Source: Bacteroidota bacterium
GTDB lineage: Bacteria > Bacteroidota > Bacteroidia > 2-12-FULL-35-15
NCBI GenBank assembly: GCA_023251805.1
Contig: JAHEYB010000015.1
Coordinates: 13,415 to 62,317 of the forward strand
Reading direction: 5' to 3'
DNA: 48,903 bases
Every line of letters starts with the position of its first letter. The stretch's first letter is position 1. Positions 26,401 to 33,774 of this stretch are shown one piece after another. The translations under genes were made by a program, and so were the position numbers. The notes under the pieces were generated by a model. That model was not told the DNA's origin, searched no databases, and worked only from the letters and a program-made list of their open reading frames with translations.

Positions 26401-27172
26401 GGATACAGCAGTTGTAAGTGTGTTGGTAAATGCTTTACCACCTGCAACAATTTCTGCAAGTGGTCCGCTTAATTTCTGTACAGGAGATACATTAACTTTG
26501 AGTGCAACAGCTGGAGCTTACGATTATATTTGGAGTACAACTGATACTACTGTTAGCACAATGGTAACTGCCACCGGAACATTTGTTTTAACAATAACAG
26601 ATTCTTTAACAGGTTGTGTGAATATGGATTCGGTTTCTACAATTGTTTACCCTTCTCCAACAGTTTCTGCAGGTGCTGATATTGATTTAAGTTTAGGAAG
26701 TACTGTGGATTTAGAAGGTTCAGGAACAGGAATTATTTCTTGGTTGTGGTTTCCAAATACAGGATTAACCAACTCTTCTATTTCTGATCCAGCAGCAGCT
26801 CCAACAGTAACAACTATCTACACCTTAACCGGTACTGATGGAAATGGTTGTACCGATGTTGATACCATGACGATAACTGTAATTTTAGATTACAACGTTA
26901 CCATCTCTAATTTAATGACACCTAATGATGATGGTTATAACGACAGGTGGATTGTTCAAAATATAGAAAACTATCCTAACACAAAAGTGATTGTTGTAAA
27001 TCGTGAAGGACAGGTAGTGTTTAGCTCCGATAATTATGATAATAACTGGGATGGAACCGGTAAATCAGGAAAAGGCTTACCTGATGGAACGTATTATTAT
27101 GTTATCCAATTTGAAAACGATGAGAAAATATATAAGGGTGCTATCACGATTTTGAAAGAAGGGACTAAATAA
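23423..27172 (+). CDS. T9SS type-B surface protein with nine 88-residue repeats, PKD domain and CHU_C end
   Basis: The 1249-residue protein has a signal peptide (ending IALAQ) and then a CARDB-like beta domain (about 20-130). Residues 134 to about 923 are nine tandem repeats of about 88 residues, each starting near VGGT and containing VCSGANxGTLTLAG, a WEYSTDGG-type strand and TTTQxYLNL. A PKD-like domain follows (FNQWDFGDGNN and HTYGAAGTYSATL), then two further Ig-like segments. The end is the gliding-motility-associated C-terminal domain (LMTPNDDGYNDRWIVQNIENYP, NWDGTGKSGKGLPDGTYYYVI), which is the T9SS type-B sorting signal. It should be exported and held at or released from the cell surface. 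The PorP/SprF gene 42 bases downstream is its likely export partner, an arrangement known for type-B substrates. Binding target unknown. Confidence 0.9.
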   Translation: MRKIFTLFFLVFIGKIALAQDVSVIAITAPVSGCSLSAVSSVTINVKNVGLTDLSGVPFDLSYTINAGPPVTDFAVSFASFASNTTVSYTFLTTANLSVPGAYTFTSYSTLAGDINTTNDAVSGYVVTSTAPSVGGTVSGGTNVCNGANAGSLTLAGHTGSVLNWEYSVDGGTTWISISNTTTTQSYLNLTVPTRYRAQVQNGVCAAATSTVAIMTIDPTTVGGTVSGTATVCSGANGATMTSGGGRVGSILKWQFSTDGGATWTDIANVTTTQTYLNLVTTTRYRCQVQSGSCAAVFSSAAIITVNPPSVGGTVSGGTTVCSGANAGNLTLAGHTGSVTRWEYSTNAGVSWTNIANTTTTQAYLNLVATRYFRAFVTSSGCVGAYSIPDSIVVNPVSVGGTITAAATVCSGANAGTLTLAGNTGTINYWEFSTDGGVSYTPIANTTTTQAYLNLITTTIYRANVQSGVCAAVNSGTVTITVSPVSVGGTTSINDTVCSGANSGTITLAGQTGTVSNWESSTDGITWTNIVNTTTSQAYLNIVATTYYQANVTSGACPSIFSSIDTITVDVPSVGGTIAASSNVCYGNNGGTLTLSGQTGNVIRWEYSTDGGINWIAIANTTPTYIYSNIIITTIYRAVVQNGACSSVNSGTATLTVDPVSVGGTISGSTTVCGGTNSGTLNLFGYVGLVQSWESSIDGGLTWTSIANTTAAENYLNLVTTTIYHAIVASGVCSNDTSLTATVTIDNPPIAGLLTPNDTVCAGANGGTLTLVGYSGTIINWEMSTDGVTWFALSNTTASQSYLNLTVTTYYRAFVNSGVCTGTQSNIDTITVDAASDAGMITGAVAGCEGANSGTLTATGIVGTVSDWESSIDGGTTWVSLVNTTTTQTYLNLTDTTWYRVIVQSNMCSADTSASVMIIVYPKPIAMFSADTVCYGNATTFLNTSTIPSGFIQFNQWDFGDGNNSLSPSPTHTYGAAGTYSATLMLTSNMGCLDTAVVSVLVNALPPATISASGPLNFCTGDTLTLSATAGAYDYIWSTTDTTVSTMVTATGTFVLTITDSLTGCVNMDSVSTIVYPSPTVSAGADIDLSLGSTVDLEGSGTGIISWLWFPNTGLTNSSISDPAAAPTVTTIYTLTGTDGNGCTDVDTMTITVILDYNVTISNLMTPNDDGYNDRWIVQNIENYPNTKVIVVNREGQVVFSSDNYDNNWDGTGKSGKGLPDGTYYYVIQFENDEKIYKGAITILKEGTK
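23822..26191 (+). repeat. Nine tandem coding repeats of about 264 bp
   Basis: Repeat starts (VGG codons) lie at 23822, 24086, 24353, 24617, 24881, 25142, 25406, 25670 and 25931, with a period of 261-267 bases. Copies are diverged at the DNA level, more so than the 249-bp repeats at 1-660; the last two have lost the VGGT motif. Confidence 0.9.
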
Positions 27173-27214
27173 TAAATCAGGAAAAACTAAAACTACAAAT
27201 TAAAAATTTATCCT

Positions 27215-28585
27215 ATGAGGAATTTAATTATATCATCTGCTCTTATTTTATTAACAGGGACAACAATTGCACAGCAAGTTCCTTTTAGTAGTCAGTATTA
27301 CTCGAATCCATTTGTGACGAATCCAGCCTTTACTGGAAATCACGAACGAGTGAATGCATTTTTAACCCATCGTTCGCAATGGACAGGTTTGAGTGGTGCT
27401 CCGCAAACAAGTTATTTAACTTTGGACGGTCCAATTGAGGCTAAAAATATTGGTTTGGGTTTAAATCTTTATTCCGATGTAACTGATATTACCAGTCGCG
27501 TTGGAGCTTTCGCAAACTATTCTTACAAATTAAAAATCAATGATGATAATAATTTATTTATCGGTTTAGCCATTGGCGCCATCAACAATAAAATTGATTT
27601 TTCAAAGGCGGTTGTTCGCGATACAGACGACCCATTTTTGTTTACAGAATCACAAAGTAAGACAGCTTTTTCAGCAGATTTTGGATTGGGGTACACCTTC
27701 AAAAAATTAGAAGTAGGATTTTGTGCTCCTCAAATTCTGGGAAATACAATGAAGTATAAAATGACGGATAATGGAAGTAGTTATTATACGTTTGCTCGTC
27801 ATTATCAAGGCTCTGTAAAATATGTGTTTGATGTTGTTAAAGAAAAAGAAATTACAGTGTACCCATTAATAATGGTACGCTATGCTACAGGTTCTGTTTT
27901 TCAATACGATGTAAATGTGGTTGCAGATTGGAAAAAAATGGGATGGTTTGGAATCACTTATCACAGCAATTATGCAGTTGCTATTAGTGGAGGATTGCGT
28001 TACAAAAATATTGCAGTTGGTTATGCATATGATTTAGGAATTGGTAAAGTGAAAAAGTTTACGGGAGCAACTTCTGAATTTTTATTAAGCTATACTTTTG
28101 GTGGTGGAACAAAAACCGAAGAAGTAGCTAAAGTTGAGGAGCCAAATAATGCAATTGTAGATGAAGCAATTGCAAAATTAAAAGCCAAATCTGACACTAG
28201 TGAAGTGGAAATTCAACGATTGAAGGATGAATTAGCGAAATTAAAATCTGGTGAAGGTGCTTCTGCCATCCCAAAAAATGTAGAAAATTTAACTGAGAAC
28301 CTAATGCGTACAGGCAGTAGTGGTGATTTTGTTGATGACAATGGAATGAGCATTGGTGCAGGTTTTTATGTGGTAATTGGTTCATTTAGTAGTAAAGACA
28401 ATGCAACTAAGTTTAAAGACGCTAACATTATAAAAGGATACAACAACACTCAAATTGTACAAAATCACAAAACAAAAGTATATTATGTATTTGTGAATAA
28501 ATTTGACAAACAAACTGATGCTGAATCGGAGCAATTGAAATTTAAGGCTGAATATCCTGATGTTTGGCTCCAGAAATTAGAATAA
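27215..28585 (+). CDS. PorP/SprF-family T9SS membrane protein fused to a SPOR domain
   Basis: The 456-residue protein has a signal peptide (ending TTIAQQ) followed directly by the PorP/SprF hallmark FSSQYYSNPFVTNPAFTG and HRSQWTGLSGAPQTSYLTLD. Residues about 20-300 form the outer-membrane barrel. A linker with a coiled coil (about 310-350, AIAKLKAKSDTSEVEIQRLK) leads to a SPOR-like domain at about 378-456 (FYVVIGSFSSKDNATKF, YYVFVNKFDKQTDAE). SPOR domains bind glycan strands stripped of peptides, so this end would reach the peptidoglycan in the periplasm. PorP/SprF proteins help secrete or attach particular T9SS type-B substrates; the repeat protein encoded 42 bases upstream is the obvious one. 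The gene ends the operon at a strong terminator. Confidence 0.9.
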   Translation: MRNLIISSALILLTGTTIAQQVPFSSQYYSNPFVTNPAFTGNHERVNAFLTHRSQWTGLSGAPQTSYLTLDGPIEAKNIGLGLNLYSDVTDITSRVGAFANYSYKLKINDDNNLFIGLAIGAINNKIDFSKAVVRDTDDPFLFTESQSKTAFSADFGLGYTFKKLEVGFCAPQILGNTMKYKMTDNGSSYYTFARHYQGSVKYVFDVVKEKEITVYPLIMVRYATGSVFQYDVNVVADWKKMGWFGITYHSNYAVAISGGLRYKNIAVGYAYDLGIGKVKKFTGATSEFLLSYTFGGGTKTEEVAKVEEPNNAIVDEAIAKLKAKSDTSEVEIQRLKDELAKLKSGEGASAIPKNVENLTENLMRTGSSGDFVDDNGMSIGAGFYVVIGSFSSKDNATKFKDANIIKGYNNTQIVQNHKTKVYYVFVNKFDKQTDAESEQLKFKAEYPDVWLQKLE

Positions 28586-28607
28586 ATAGAAATAAACTAC
28601 ATATAGA

Positions 28608-28645
28608 ATTGCCTCATTTCTTTCAGAATTTGAGGCAATTTTTTT
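28608..28645 (+). terminator. Rho-independent terminator after the PorP-SPOR gene
   Basis: ATTGCCTCA (28608-28616) pairs with the complementary arm TGAGGCAAT (28631-28639), followed by T6. A similar but degraded copy lies at 29102-29137. Confidence 0.85.
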
Positions 28646-28753
28646 GTATATTTAGTTGCAATTTATTTTTAATGGATAAATTGATGGAGGCCGTTAACCA
28701 ATAAAATCGGGGCGAAACCGAAAAGCCAATAGAGTAGGATAAAAAAATATAAT

Positions 28754-29071
28754 ATGAAAAATTTAGATCTTATTAGTAAGCGAATTGCAATAATAGGAAT
28801 TGTGATCTGCAGTATTTTATTGTGTGCAACGTTATTCGTGTTTTCTTTCGGAACGGTTTCAAAGAGTCAAGCGTCAGACAAAGTTTCTAATAAATATGTT
28901 ACTCCTATGGCGGCTGGCTCGGTAATGATGGCTCCTTATGTTGATAAGGAAGGGTTTCAAAATGTTTTGGTTTGGAATACAGAAACAGGAAAATCTGTTA
29001 GTTGGTATGTGAAAACGAGTACGAATGAATGTAAAAAAAACACTTATCAATTGCCTGAGAATCCTTTTTAG
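28754..29071 (+). CDS. Small membrane-anchored protein, unknown
   Basis: The 105-residue protein has an N-terminal hydrophobic helix (about 11-33, IAIIGIVICSILLCATLFVF) without a clear cleavage site, then a short polar domain containing YVTPMAAGSVMMAPYVDKEG and WNTETGKSVSWYV. No family is recognised. It is flanked by two similar hairpins (28608 and 29102), so it seems to be a one-gene unit. The 168-base gap upstream carries a GC-richer stretch around 28688-28735 with no visible gene. Confidence 0.55.
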   Translation: MKNLDLISKRIAIIGIVICSILLCATLFVFSFGTVSKSQASDKVSNKYVTPMAAGSVMMAPYVDKEGFQNVLVWNTETGKSVSWYVKTSTNECKKNTYQLPENPF

Positions 29072-29101
29072 TTAAAAATTTTATCACTAGGATAAGTAGT
29101 C

Positions 29102-29138
29102 ATTGCCTCAAATCCTTTAAGAAATGAGACCATTTTTT
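29102..29138 (+). terminator. Weak or degraded terminator hairpin
   Basis: ATTGCCTCA and TGAGACCAT form an imperfect stem followed by T6. The arms, loop length and trailing TTTTTTGTAT resemble the terminator at 28608. Confidence 0.45.
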
Positions 29139-29163
29139 GTATGTTTAAGAAAATTATCAAATT

Positions 29164-29796
29164 ATGAAATACAAAATCACTCTTCTTCTATATATAATCG
29201 CTACAAGTTCCGTTTTTTCTCAAAAAACGGAGAGAATTCGATATGAAAAGATTTTGTCGTTTAATTTTCCTTCCTATTATACAAAAACGGATACATTAGG
29301 ACTATTAAGATATATGGGAACGGATTCCACTGGGATATACCAGTGCATTGTTGCTGCCGACAAAACATTTGGTAGTCCACAAAATAAAGCGGAGCTCGAA
29401 AATTCATACCGTGAATGTTTGAAAGGAATGGCGTTGAACTTACCGGGATATTCATTTGTTGATAGTAGTATGATTTCCTTGGGCGAATTAAGAGCCTTGA
29501 AATCAACATTCGAGAATTCTAGCTCTGACCCAGAAACGACAATGGAGAATTTAATGATTTTCTTGGATGGGAATCTGTTCACTTTTGTTGTTGTCTTGCC
29601 TGGTAAGGATGAAGAGGTTGTTGAACGACTTTTTGGCTCAATTGAAATTGACCCTTCAATTACTGCAAATAACCAATTTATTGCTCAGGAAAAAAGTAGA
29701 CCGGAACTTATTGGTGAACTCATAGGTTATGGGTGTATGGTGATAATATCTATCGGAATCATTATTATCATTGCTAGAAGAGCGAATAAAAGTTAG
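29164..29796 (+). CDS. Exported protein with C-terminal membrane helix, unknown
   Basis: The 210-residue protein has a signal peptide (1-20, ending SSVFSQ), a soluble domain of about 160 residues (with YTKTDTLGLLRYMGTD, KGMALNLPGYSFVDSSM, LMIFLDGNLFTFVVVLPG) and one membrane helix near the C-terminus (about 186-206, YGCMVIISIGIIIIIARR). The topology would leave the domain in the periplasm, anchored in the inner membrane. No family recognised. The next gene starts one base after its stop codon, so translation is likely coupled. Confidence 0.6.
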   Translation: MKYKITLLLYIIATSSVFSQKTERIRYEKILSFNFPSYYTKTDTLGLLRYMGTDSTGIYQCIVAADKTFGSPQNKAELENSYRECLKGMALNLPGYSFVDSSMISLGELRALKSTFENSSSDPETTMENLMIFLDGNLFTFVVVLPGKDEEVVERLFGSIEIDPSITANNQFIAQEKSRPELIGELIGYGCMVIISIGIIIIIARRANKS

Positions 29797-29797
29797 T

Positions 29798-30295
29798 ATG
29801 ACTCGTAAAACATATTTCATTTTTCTTTCAATTTGCCTTTGTCTTATATCTGTATTCTTTTTTTTAGACAACTATATCTTTAGTTTTCTAGGTATAAGGA
29901 ATGAGCTGATTTTCAATTCTAGAACTATTTTGATAATTTTTATTGTTTGCTACGAATCGATTGTGGCAAGGAATCCTTATAGAATTATCAATCTGATTTG
30001 TATTCCTCTTTTTTTTATTGGAATTGCGTTCAAACTCATGCATTGGCCATTTAGCTTACTATTAATGATGCTTTCAGCAATAACCATTTTTATATTGTTG
30101 TTTATCAATAACTCTAAAAATACAAAAGAGAAGACTGCCATTTTTATAATTTTGTCCATTCCTGCTATTCATTTTACCGGAATGTTGATAAAAATTTTTC
30201 ATTTTCCAGCAGCCGGACTAATCTTTTTCTTAGAATTTGTTCTGATGCTAATCGTTGGAATTATATTGGCATTTAGGATTAATAAAATGGTATAG
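29798..30295 (+). CDS. Polytopic membrane protein with GldL-like motifs, unknown
   Basis: I take the ATG at 29798, one base after the upstream stop, giving 165 residues; a TTG further upstream would overlap that gene. There are about five or six membrane helices. Two of them contain a related motif: FKLMHWPFS (about residues 76-84) and IKIFHFPAA (about 131-139). The pattern FKxxHxP inside a helix pair recalls the membrane part of the T9SS motor protein GldL (FKITHF in Flavobacterium), but the cytoplasmic domain of GldL is missing and the likeness is short. Function unknown. It is the middle gene of a three-gene coupled run. Confidence 0.55.
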   Translation: MTRKTYFIFLSICLCLISVFFFLDNYIFSFLGIRNELIFNSRTILIIFIVCYESIVARNPYRIINLICIPLFFIGIAFKLMHWPFSLLLMMLSAITIFILLFINNSKNTKEKTAIFIILSIPAIHFTGMLIKIFHFPAAGLIFFLEFVLMLIVGIILAFRINKMV

Positions 30296-30299
30296 TGGA

Positions 30300-31385
30300 A
30301 TGAGAAGAGTCGCTGTTGTTATCTTTATTTTTATCATCGGAGCGGTTCATGCTCAATCTGGTCACATTTTATTTGGTGAACGCGATTTGAATTATGATAC
30401 CCCCGCTTTTTATATAGATAAAGAAGGTAGTTTTTATCCGAATTATCCTATTTCGAATAGTTCCCTCGATAGTTGCAACGCGTCACTTCTGAATTGGTAC
30501 AAAAAGCATCCGATTGAATTTTTATCTATCTCAAAGCAATTCAATTGCACATTTGATAGCTATTCATCAGAAAATGCATTGATATTAAATGATTCCATTG
30601 TCACTTCTCTGAAAGCAAAAATAAATTTGCAGAAATCAAATTTTAGCTCTGTTAGTTTTCTTATTCATGGTTACCGAAAACCATTTGTCAAATCAAATAA
30701 TGATCGTACAGCGGGACATGATTATAAAATTATGGAAGAAAGATTCCAGAGGGATTTAAAGTCGTTATATGTGGAGGTGTATTGGGATGCCATGTATGAT
30801 TGTTGCTATTCTACAAACATGAAAAAGAACAAACAGTTGTATAAGTTATTGCAAGAGGCAGAACGAAATGCCTTGCCCGTAGGCCACGGATTAAGAAAAC
30901 TCATTTATGGATTATCTACTGATACTATTAATATCATTACACATAGCTTGGGTGCGAAAGTCGCTTTACACACTTTGTTTAATACAGAGGATTGTAAATT
31001 GCCTACTCCAATAAATGCCAAAATCAACGTGTGTTTGATTGCTCCAGCTCTTTCAAAAGAAGACTTTAAAGCTTATTACAATAGAACTACAGCTTTGAAT
31101 TTTAAAAGTAACGACAATTATAAAATTCTAATTGGTTACAATGAAAATGATTTTGTCCTTCGCAAAAAAGTAGGTTGGTTTGGCCCCGGGCCAGTTAAGT
31201 ATGTGAATACAACTTTGGGTTGCAATCACAAAGGTAGCTGCGATGATTTGAAAAAATACTTTGCAAAACAATTTACTAATTCAAGTATTTCTTTTTTCAA
31301 TCTTTCTTCAGTTGGGCAATGCCATTTGGTAGGTTGCTATTGTTCAGGCGGGCATTTGGACGAAATACTCAAAGGGTTAAAATAA
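30300..31385 (+). CDS. Exported alpha/beta-hydrolase family protein
   Basis: The ATG at 30300, four bases after the upstream stop, gives 361 residues with a signal peptide (1-19, ending GAVHAQS). The hydrolase core starts with SVSFLIHGYRKPF (oxyanion-type HG at 123-124) and has the nucleophile elbow NIITHSLGAKVALHTL with Ser216. This resembles the DUF900-type or lipase-like alpha/beta hydrolases. Candidate acid and His residues further on (FVLRKK region and the Cys/His-rich C-terminal CHLVGCYCSGGH) cannot be assigned with certainty. It is Cys-rich for an exported protein of this organism. Probable periplasmic esterase; substrate unknown. It is convergent with the PgpH-like gene, 6 bases away. 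Confidence 0.65.
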   Translation: MRRVAVVIFIFIIGAVHAQSGHILFGERDLNYDTPAFYIDKEGSFYPNYPISNSSLDSCNASLLNWYKKHPIEFLSISKQFNCTFDSYSSENALILNDSIVTSLKAKINLQKSNFSSVSFLIHGYRKPFVKSNNDRTAGHDYKIMEERFQRDLKSLYVEVYWDAMYDCCYSTNMKKNKQLYKLLQEAERNALPVGHGLRKLIYGLSTDTINIITHSLGAKVALHTLFNTEDCKLPTPINAKINVCLIAPALSKEDFKAYYNRTTALNFKSNDNYKILIGYNENDFVLRKKVGWFGPGPVKYVNTTLGCNHKGSCDDLKKYFAKQFTNSSISFFNLSSVGQCHLVGCYCSGGHLDEILKGLK

Positions 31386-31391
31386 TAAGGA

Positions 31392-33455
31392 TCATCTTGG
31401 GTATTCTACCCTTACGTGATATACATTCATTAATTTTTTTTTAAAGATTTTTTTGAGTGTATTGATGTCCTTAAAGGTAATGTCAGAGTTGGCATATTGA
31501 TTTTGTTCAATTTGGGTGTTAATAATTTTTTCCACTAGCATATCGATACTGTCTGCATCGTATTTTTTTAAACTTCTGGAGGCAGCTTCAACAGAGTCGG
31601 CCATCATTAATACAGCAGTTTCTTTTGAAAAAGGAATGGGACCTGGGTAGTGAAATTTCGATTCATCAATTTTTTCCTCAGGAAAAGCATTCTGAAATGA
31701 CCGATAGAAATAGCCCGTAATGCTTGTTCCGTGGTGTGTGCGAATAAAGTCGATAATTTGTTCGGGTAGATTATTGCGTTTTGCAATTTCAATTCCTTTA
31801 ATTACGTGAGAAATAATTATTGTTGCACTCTCGTCAAAGCTCATTTCATCGTGTGGGTTCATTCCATTTGCTTGATTTTCTATAAAGTACATAGGCATTT
31901 CCATTTTACCAATATCATGATATAAAGCCCCTGTTCTAACTAATAAAGCATTTCCTCCGATGATGTATATAGCTTCTTCAGCAAGATTGGCTACTTGCAA
32001 TGAATGCTGAAATGTTCCGGGCGCACGGGATGCCAACTCACGTAATAACTTTCCATTTGTATCTGACAATTCCAAGAGAGAAACATCGGAAATAAATCCA
32101 AATAATTTTTCGAATACAAAAATAAGTGGATAAGAAAAAAGTGTGAGTAAGGCGCTTATTCCAAACCAGGCAAAATCTTCTAATAGAATCGCATCTTTCC
32201 CTCCTTCTTGTAAAATAGTGATTCCTACAAAAGCGATGCTATAGGTAAGAAAAATAATGCCAGAAGAAATAAATATTTGTGAACGATTACGCATATTCAC
32301 TATACTAAAGATTGCAACCATTCCACCTAAGAGCTGAATAAAAGTAAATTCAAAGCGGTCGGGGGCCATAAAGGAAACAATTAGAATAGTTACCAAATGG
32401 GTAAAGAGGGCAATGCGTGTGTCGTAAAAGGCACGAATAATAATGGGTAGAATACAAAAAGGTAATAGATAGATGCTAAAGGATTGTGATCCATTTGAAA
32501 AGTGAGCCATCAATACTTGTAGAAAAATTAAAATGAGAATAAAAGTAATTTTTGCATTGTCAAGAAAAATATCTTTTCTGAAAAAGCCTAAAAAGGCTAT
32601 TAATACACACAAACAAGAAGATACAATTAATACTTGACCCAATAAAATAAATAAATAATCACTTGAGCTACCGCTTTGACCTTCATATTCCGATTTTAGT
32701 GATTCAAGTACTTGAAATTTATGCGCATCTATAATTTCTCCTTTTGAAATGATACTTTGTTCTTTTACTATAATATCGCGCGAAGGCGAGATGTCATCAA
32801 TGCTTTGTTTTAATATTTTTTGTGAGGTTCCTTTGTCATAAAAAATAGTATGAGCGATACAGTTTTCTAGAATGGGTAAAAGATATTTTGTGTCAACCCC
32901 ACTACTGTTTTTTAATTGTTCCTGCTCGTATTCATAAGCCGAAGTGATGGTGTAAAAATCCCGTAATTCACGTTCTTCAGCAACATTGTTATCGATTACA
33001 TATATCGAAAAATCGTCTGGCTTTGTTTCTATGCTTCCATCAGGTTCAACTATTCCTTTACTATAAATGGAGTCAAGAATTTTTTCTCCTACAGATAAAG
33101 TTTTGGCTTTGAGTGCTTTATTTTTTTGACTGTCCCAACTTTTATCTATCTCAAATTGAAGTTGTGCCTTTTTTGCCGCAACTATCGTATTATCAAATTT
33201 AAAGTAAGGTTTTGCATTTGTAATTACATCCGATTTTTCCTTGCGCAATTCTTCAGCTGATTTTTTAATAGCAAAATCAAATGGTGCAATTAAATCTTCG
33301 TGTAACCAGGGTTTTCCTTTTAAATTTTGAAATTCATATTTGAATTTTCCTTGTTTTGGAAACATAAAAACGATGGCGGCAACGGCAATACAAAAAAGTA
33401 TACCCTTGTATATTTCGGGATGTGAATGACGAATGAAAGAAATGAAATTTTTCAT
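31392..33455 (-). CDS. 7TM-HD family protein, PgpH-like cyclic-di-AMP phosphodiesterase
   Basis: The 687-residue protein has the layout of PgpH: an N-terminal helix (about 17-32), an extracytoplasmic 7TMR-HD domain (about 33-265, with LHEDLIAPFDFAI), seven membrane helices (about 266-448) and a C-terminal HD domain. Metal-binding residues line up with the Listeria enzyme: His484 in FQHSLQ, His513-Asp514 in GALYHDIGK, His550, His574 and Asp620 in MMADSVEA. In PgpH the HD domain hydrolyses c-di-AMP to pApA; the same activity is inferred here. An inner-membrane location is expected. It is convergent with the hydrolase gene and divergent from the thiolase gene across the largest intergenic gap in the window. 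Confidence 0.9.
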   Translation of the reverse strand: MKNFISFIRHSHPEIYKGILFCIAVAAIVFMFPKQGKFKYEFQNLKGKPWLHEDLIAPFDFAIKKSAEELRKEKSDVITNAKPYFKFDNTIVAAKKAQLQFEIDKSWDSQKNKALKAKTLSVGEKILDSIYSKGIVEPDGSIETKPDDFSIYVIDNNVAEERELRDFYTITSAYEYEQEQLKNSSGVDTKYLLPILENCIAHTIFYDKGTSQKILKQSIDDISPSRDIIVKEQSIISKGEIIDAHKFQVLESLKSEYEGQSGSSSDYLFILLGQVLIVSSCLCVLIAFLGFFRKDIFLDNAKITFILILIFLQVLMAHFSNGSQSFSIYLLPFCILPIIIRAFYDTRIALFTHLVTILIVSFMAPDRFEFTFIQLLGGMVAIFSIVNMRNRSQIFISSGIIFLTYSIAFVGITILQEGGKDAILLEDFAWFGISALLTLFSYPLIFVFEKLFGFISDVSLLELSDTNGKLLRELASRAPGTFQHSLQVANLAEEAIYIIGGNALLVRTGALYHDIGKMEMPMYFIENQANGMNPHDEMSFDESATIIISHVIKGIEIAKRNNLPEQIIDFIRTHHGTSITGYFYRSFQNAFPEEKIDESKFHYPGPIPFSKETAVLMMADSVEAASRSLKKYDADSIDMLVEKIINTQIEQNQYANSDITFKDINTLKKIFKKKLMNVYHVRVEYPR

Positions 33456-33626
33456 ATACGAAAATAACCAATATTCGATTGTTTTAAAATGACTATGGTG
33501 GGTAGTTTGTACACAGGTTTATTCACAATTTTTAGGAATGCGGATGACGCTGAAAACATGGATTTACGCTGATTTCAAAAAAAATTAAAAGAAAATCCCT
33601 TTTTATCCTTGTTTTCCGTGTAACCT

Positions 33627-33648
33627 GCCTGCCGGTAGGCAGGTCCGC
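33627..33648. repeat. GC-rich palindromic element (CCTGCCTGCCGGTAGGCAGG type)
   Basis: The arms ACCTGCC and GGCAGGT flank a CCGG centre, and the element is followed by CCGCGTT. A related, decayed copy (CCTGCCAACCGCAAGCAGG then TCTGCGTT) lies at about 37931-37957. Confidence 0.7.
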
Positions 33649-33663
33649 GTTCCATTGTAGGTA

Positions 33664-33695
33664 TTTGTTAAAAGCACGAATAATGCGTAAATTTG
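33664..33695 (+). promoter_or_regulatory. Bacteroidota promoter for the thiolase gene
   Basis: TTTG at 33664-33667 and TAAATTTG at 33688-33695, separated by 20 bases, match the -33/-7 consensus exactly. The transcript leader would be about 75 bases and contain the CCGAAGG hairpin at 33731-33748. Confidence 0.75.
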
Positions 33696-33730
33696 CCCTT
33701 ATTAAAATTCTCTAAATCTCTAATTCTACC

Positions 33731-33748
33731 CCGAAGGGGTTCCTTCGG
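33731..33748. repeat. CCGAAGG hairpin in the thiolase 5' leader
   Basis: Perfect 7-bp stem CCGAAGG/CCTTCGG with loop GGTT, 26 bases before the ATG at 33775. It may be a dispersed palindromic element rather than a regulator; there is no long T run. Confidence 0.55.
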
Positions 33749-33774
33749 AACAAATCAAAAATCTATAATTTTAT

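Larger units (their letters stand above)
33456..33774. other. 319-bp intergenic region with palindromes and a promoter, no gene
   Basis: Only gap above 300 bases. It holds a GC-rich inverted repeat at about 33627-33648, the promoter at 33664-33695, and a CCGAAGG-GGTT-CCTTCGG hairpin at 33731-33748. No reading frame worth calling was seen on either strand. Confidence 0.7.

Noticed and set aside
28674-28707. Tiny ORF of about 10 codons and GC-richer stretch upstream of the 28754 gene
   Set aside because: Too short to support as a gene, and no convincing riboswitch or sRNA structure could be drawn by eye.
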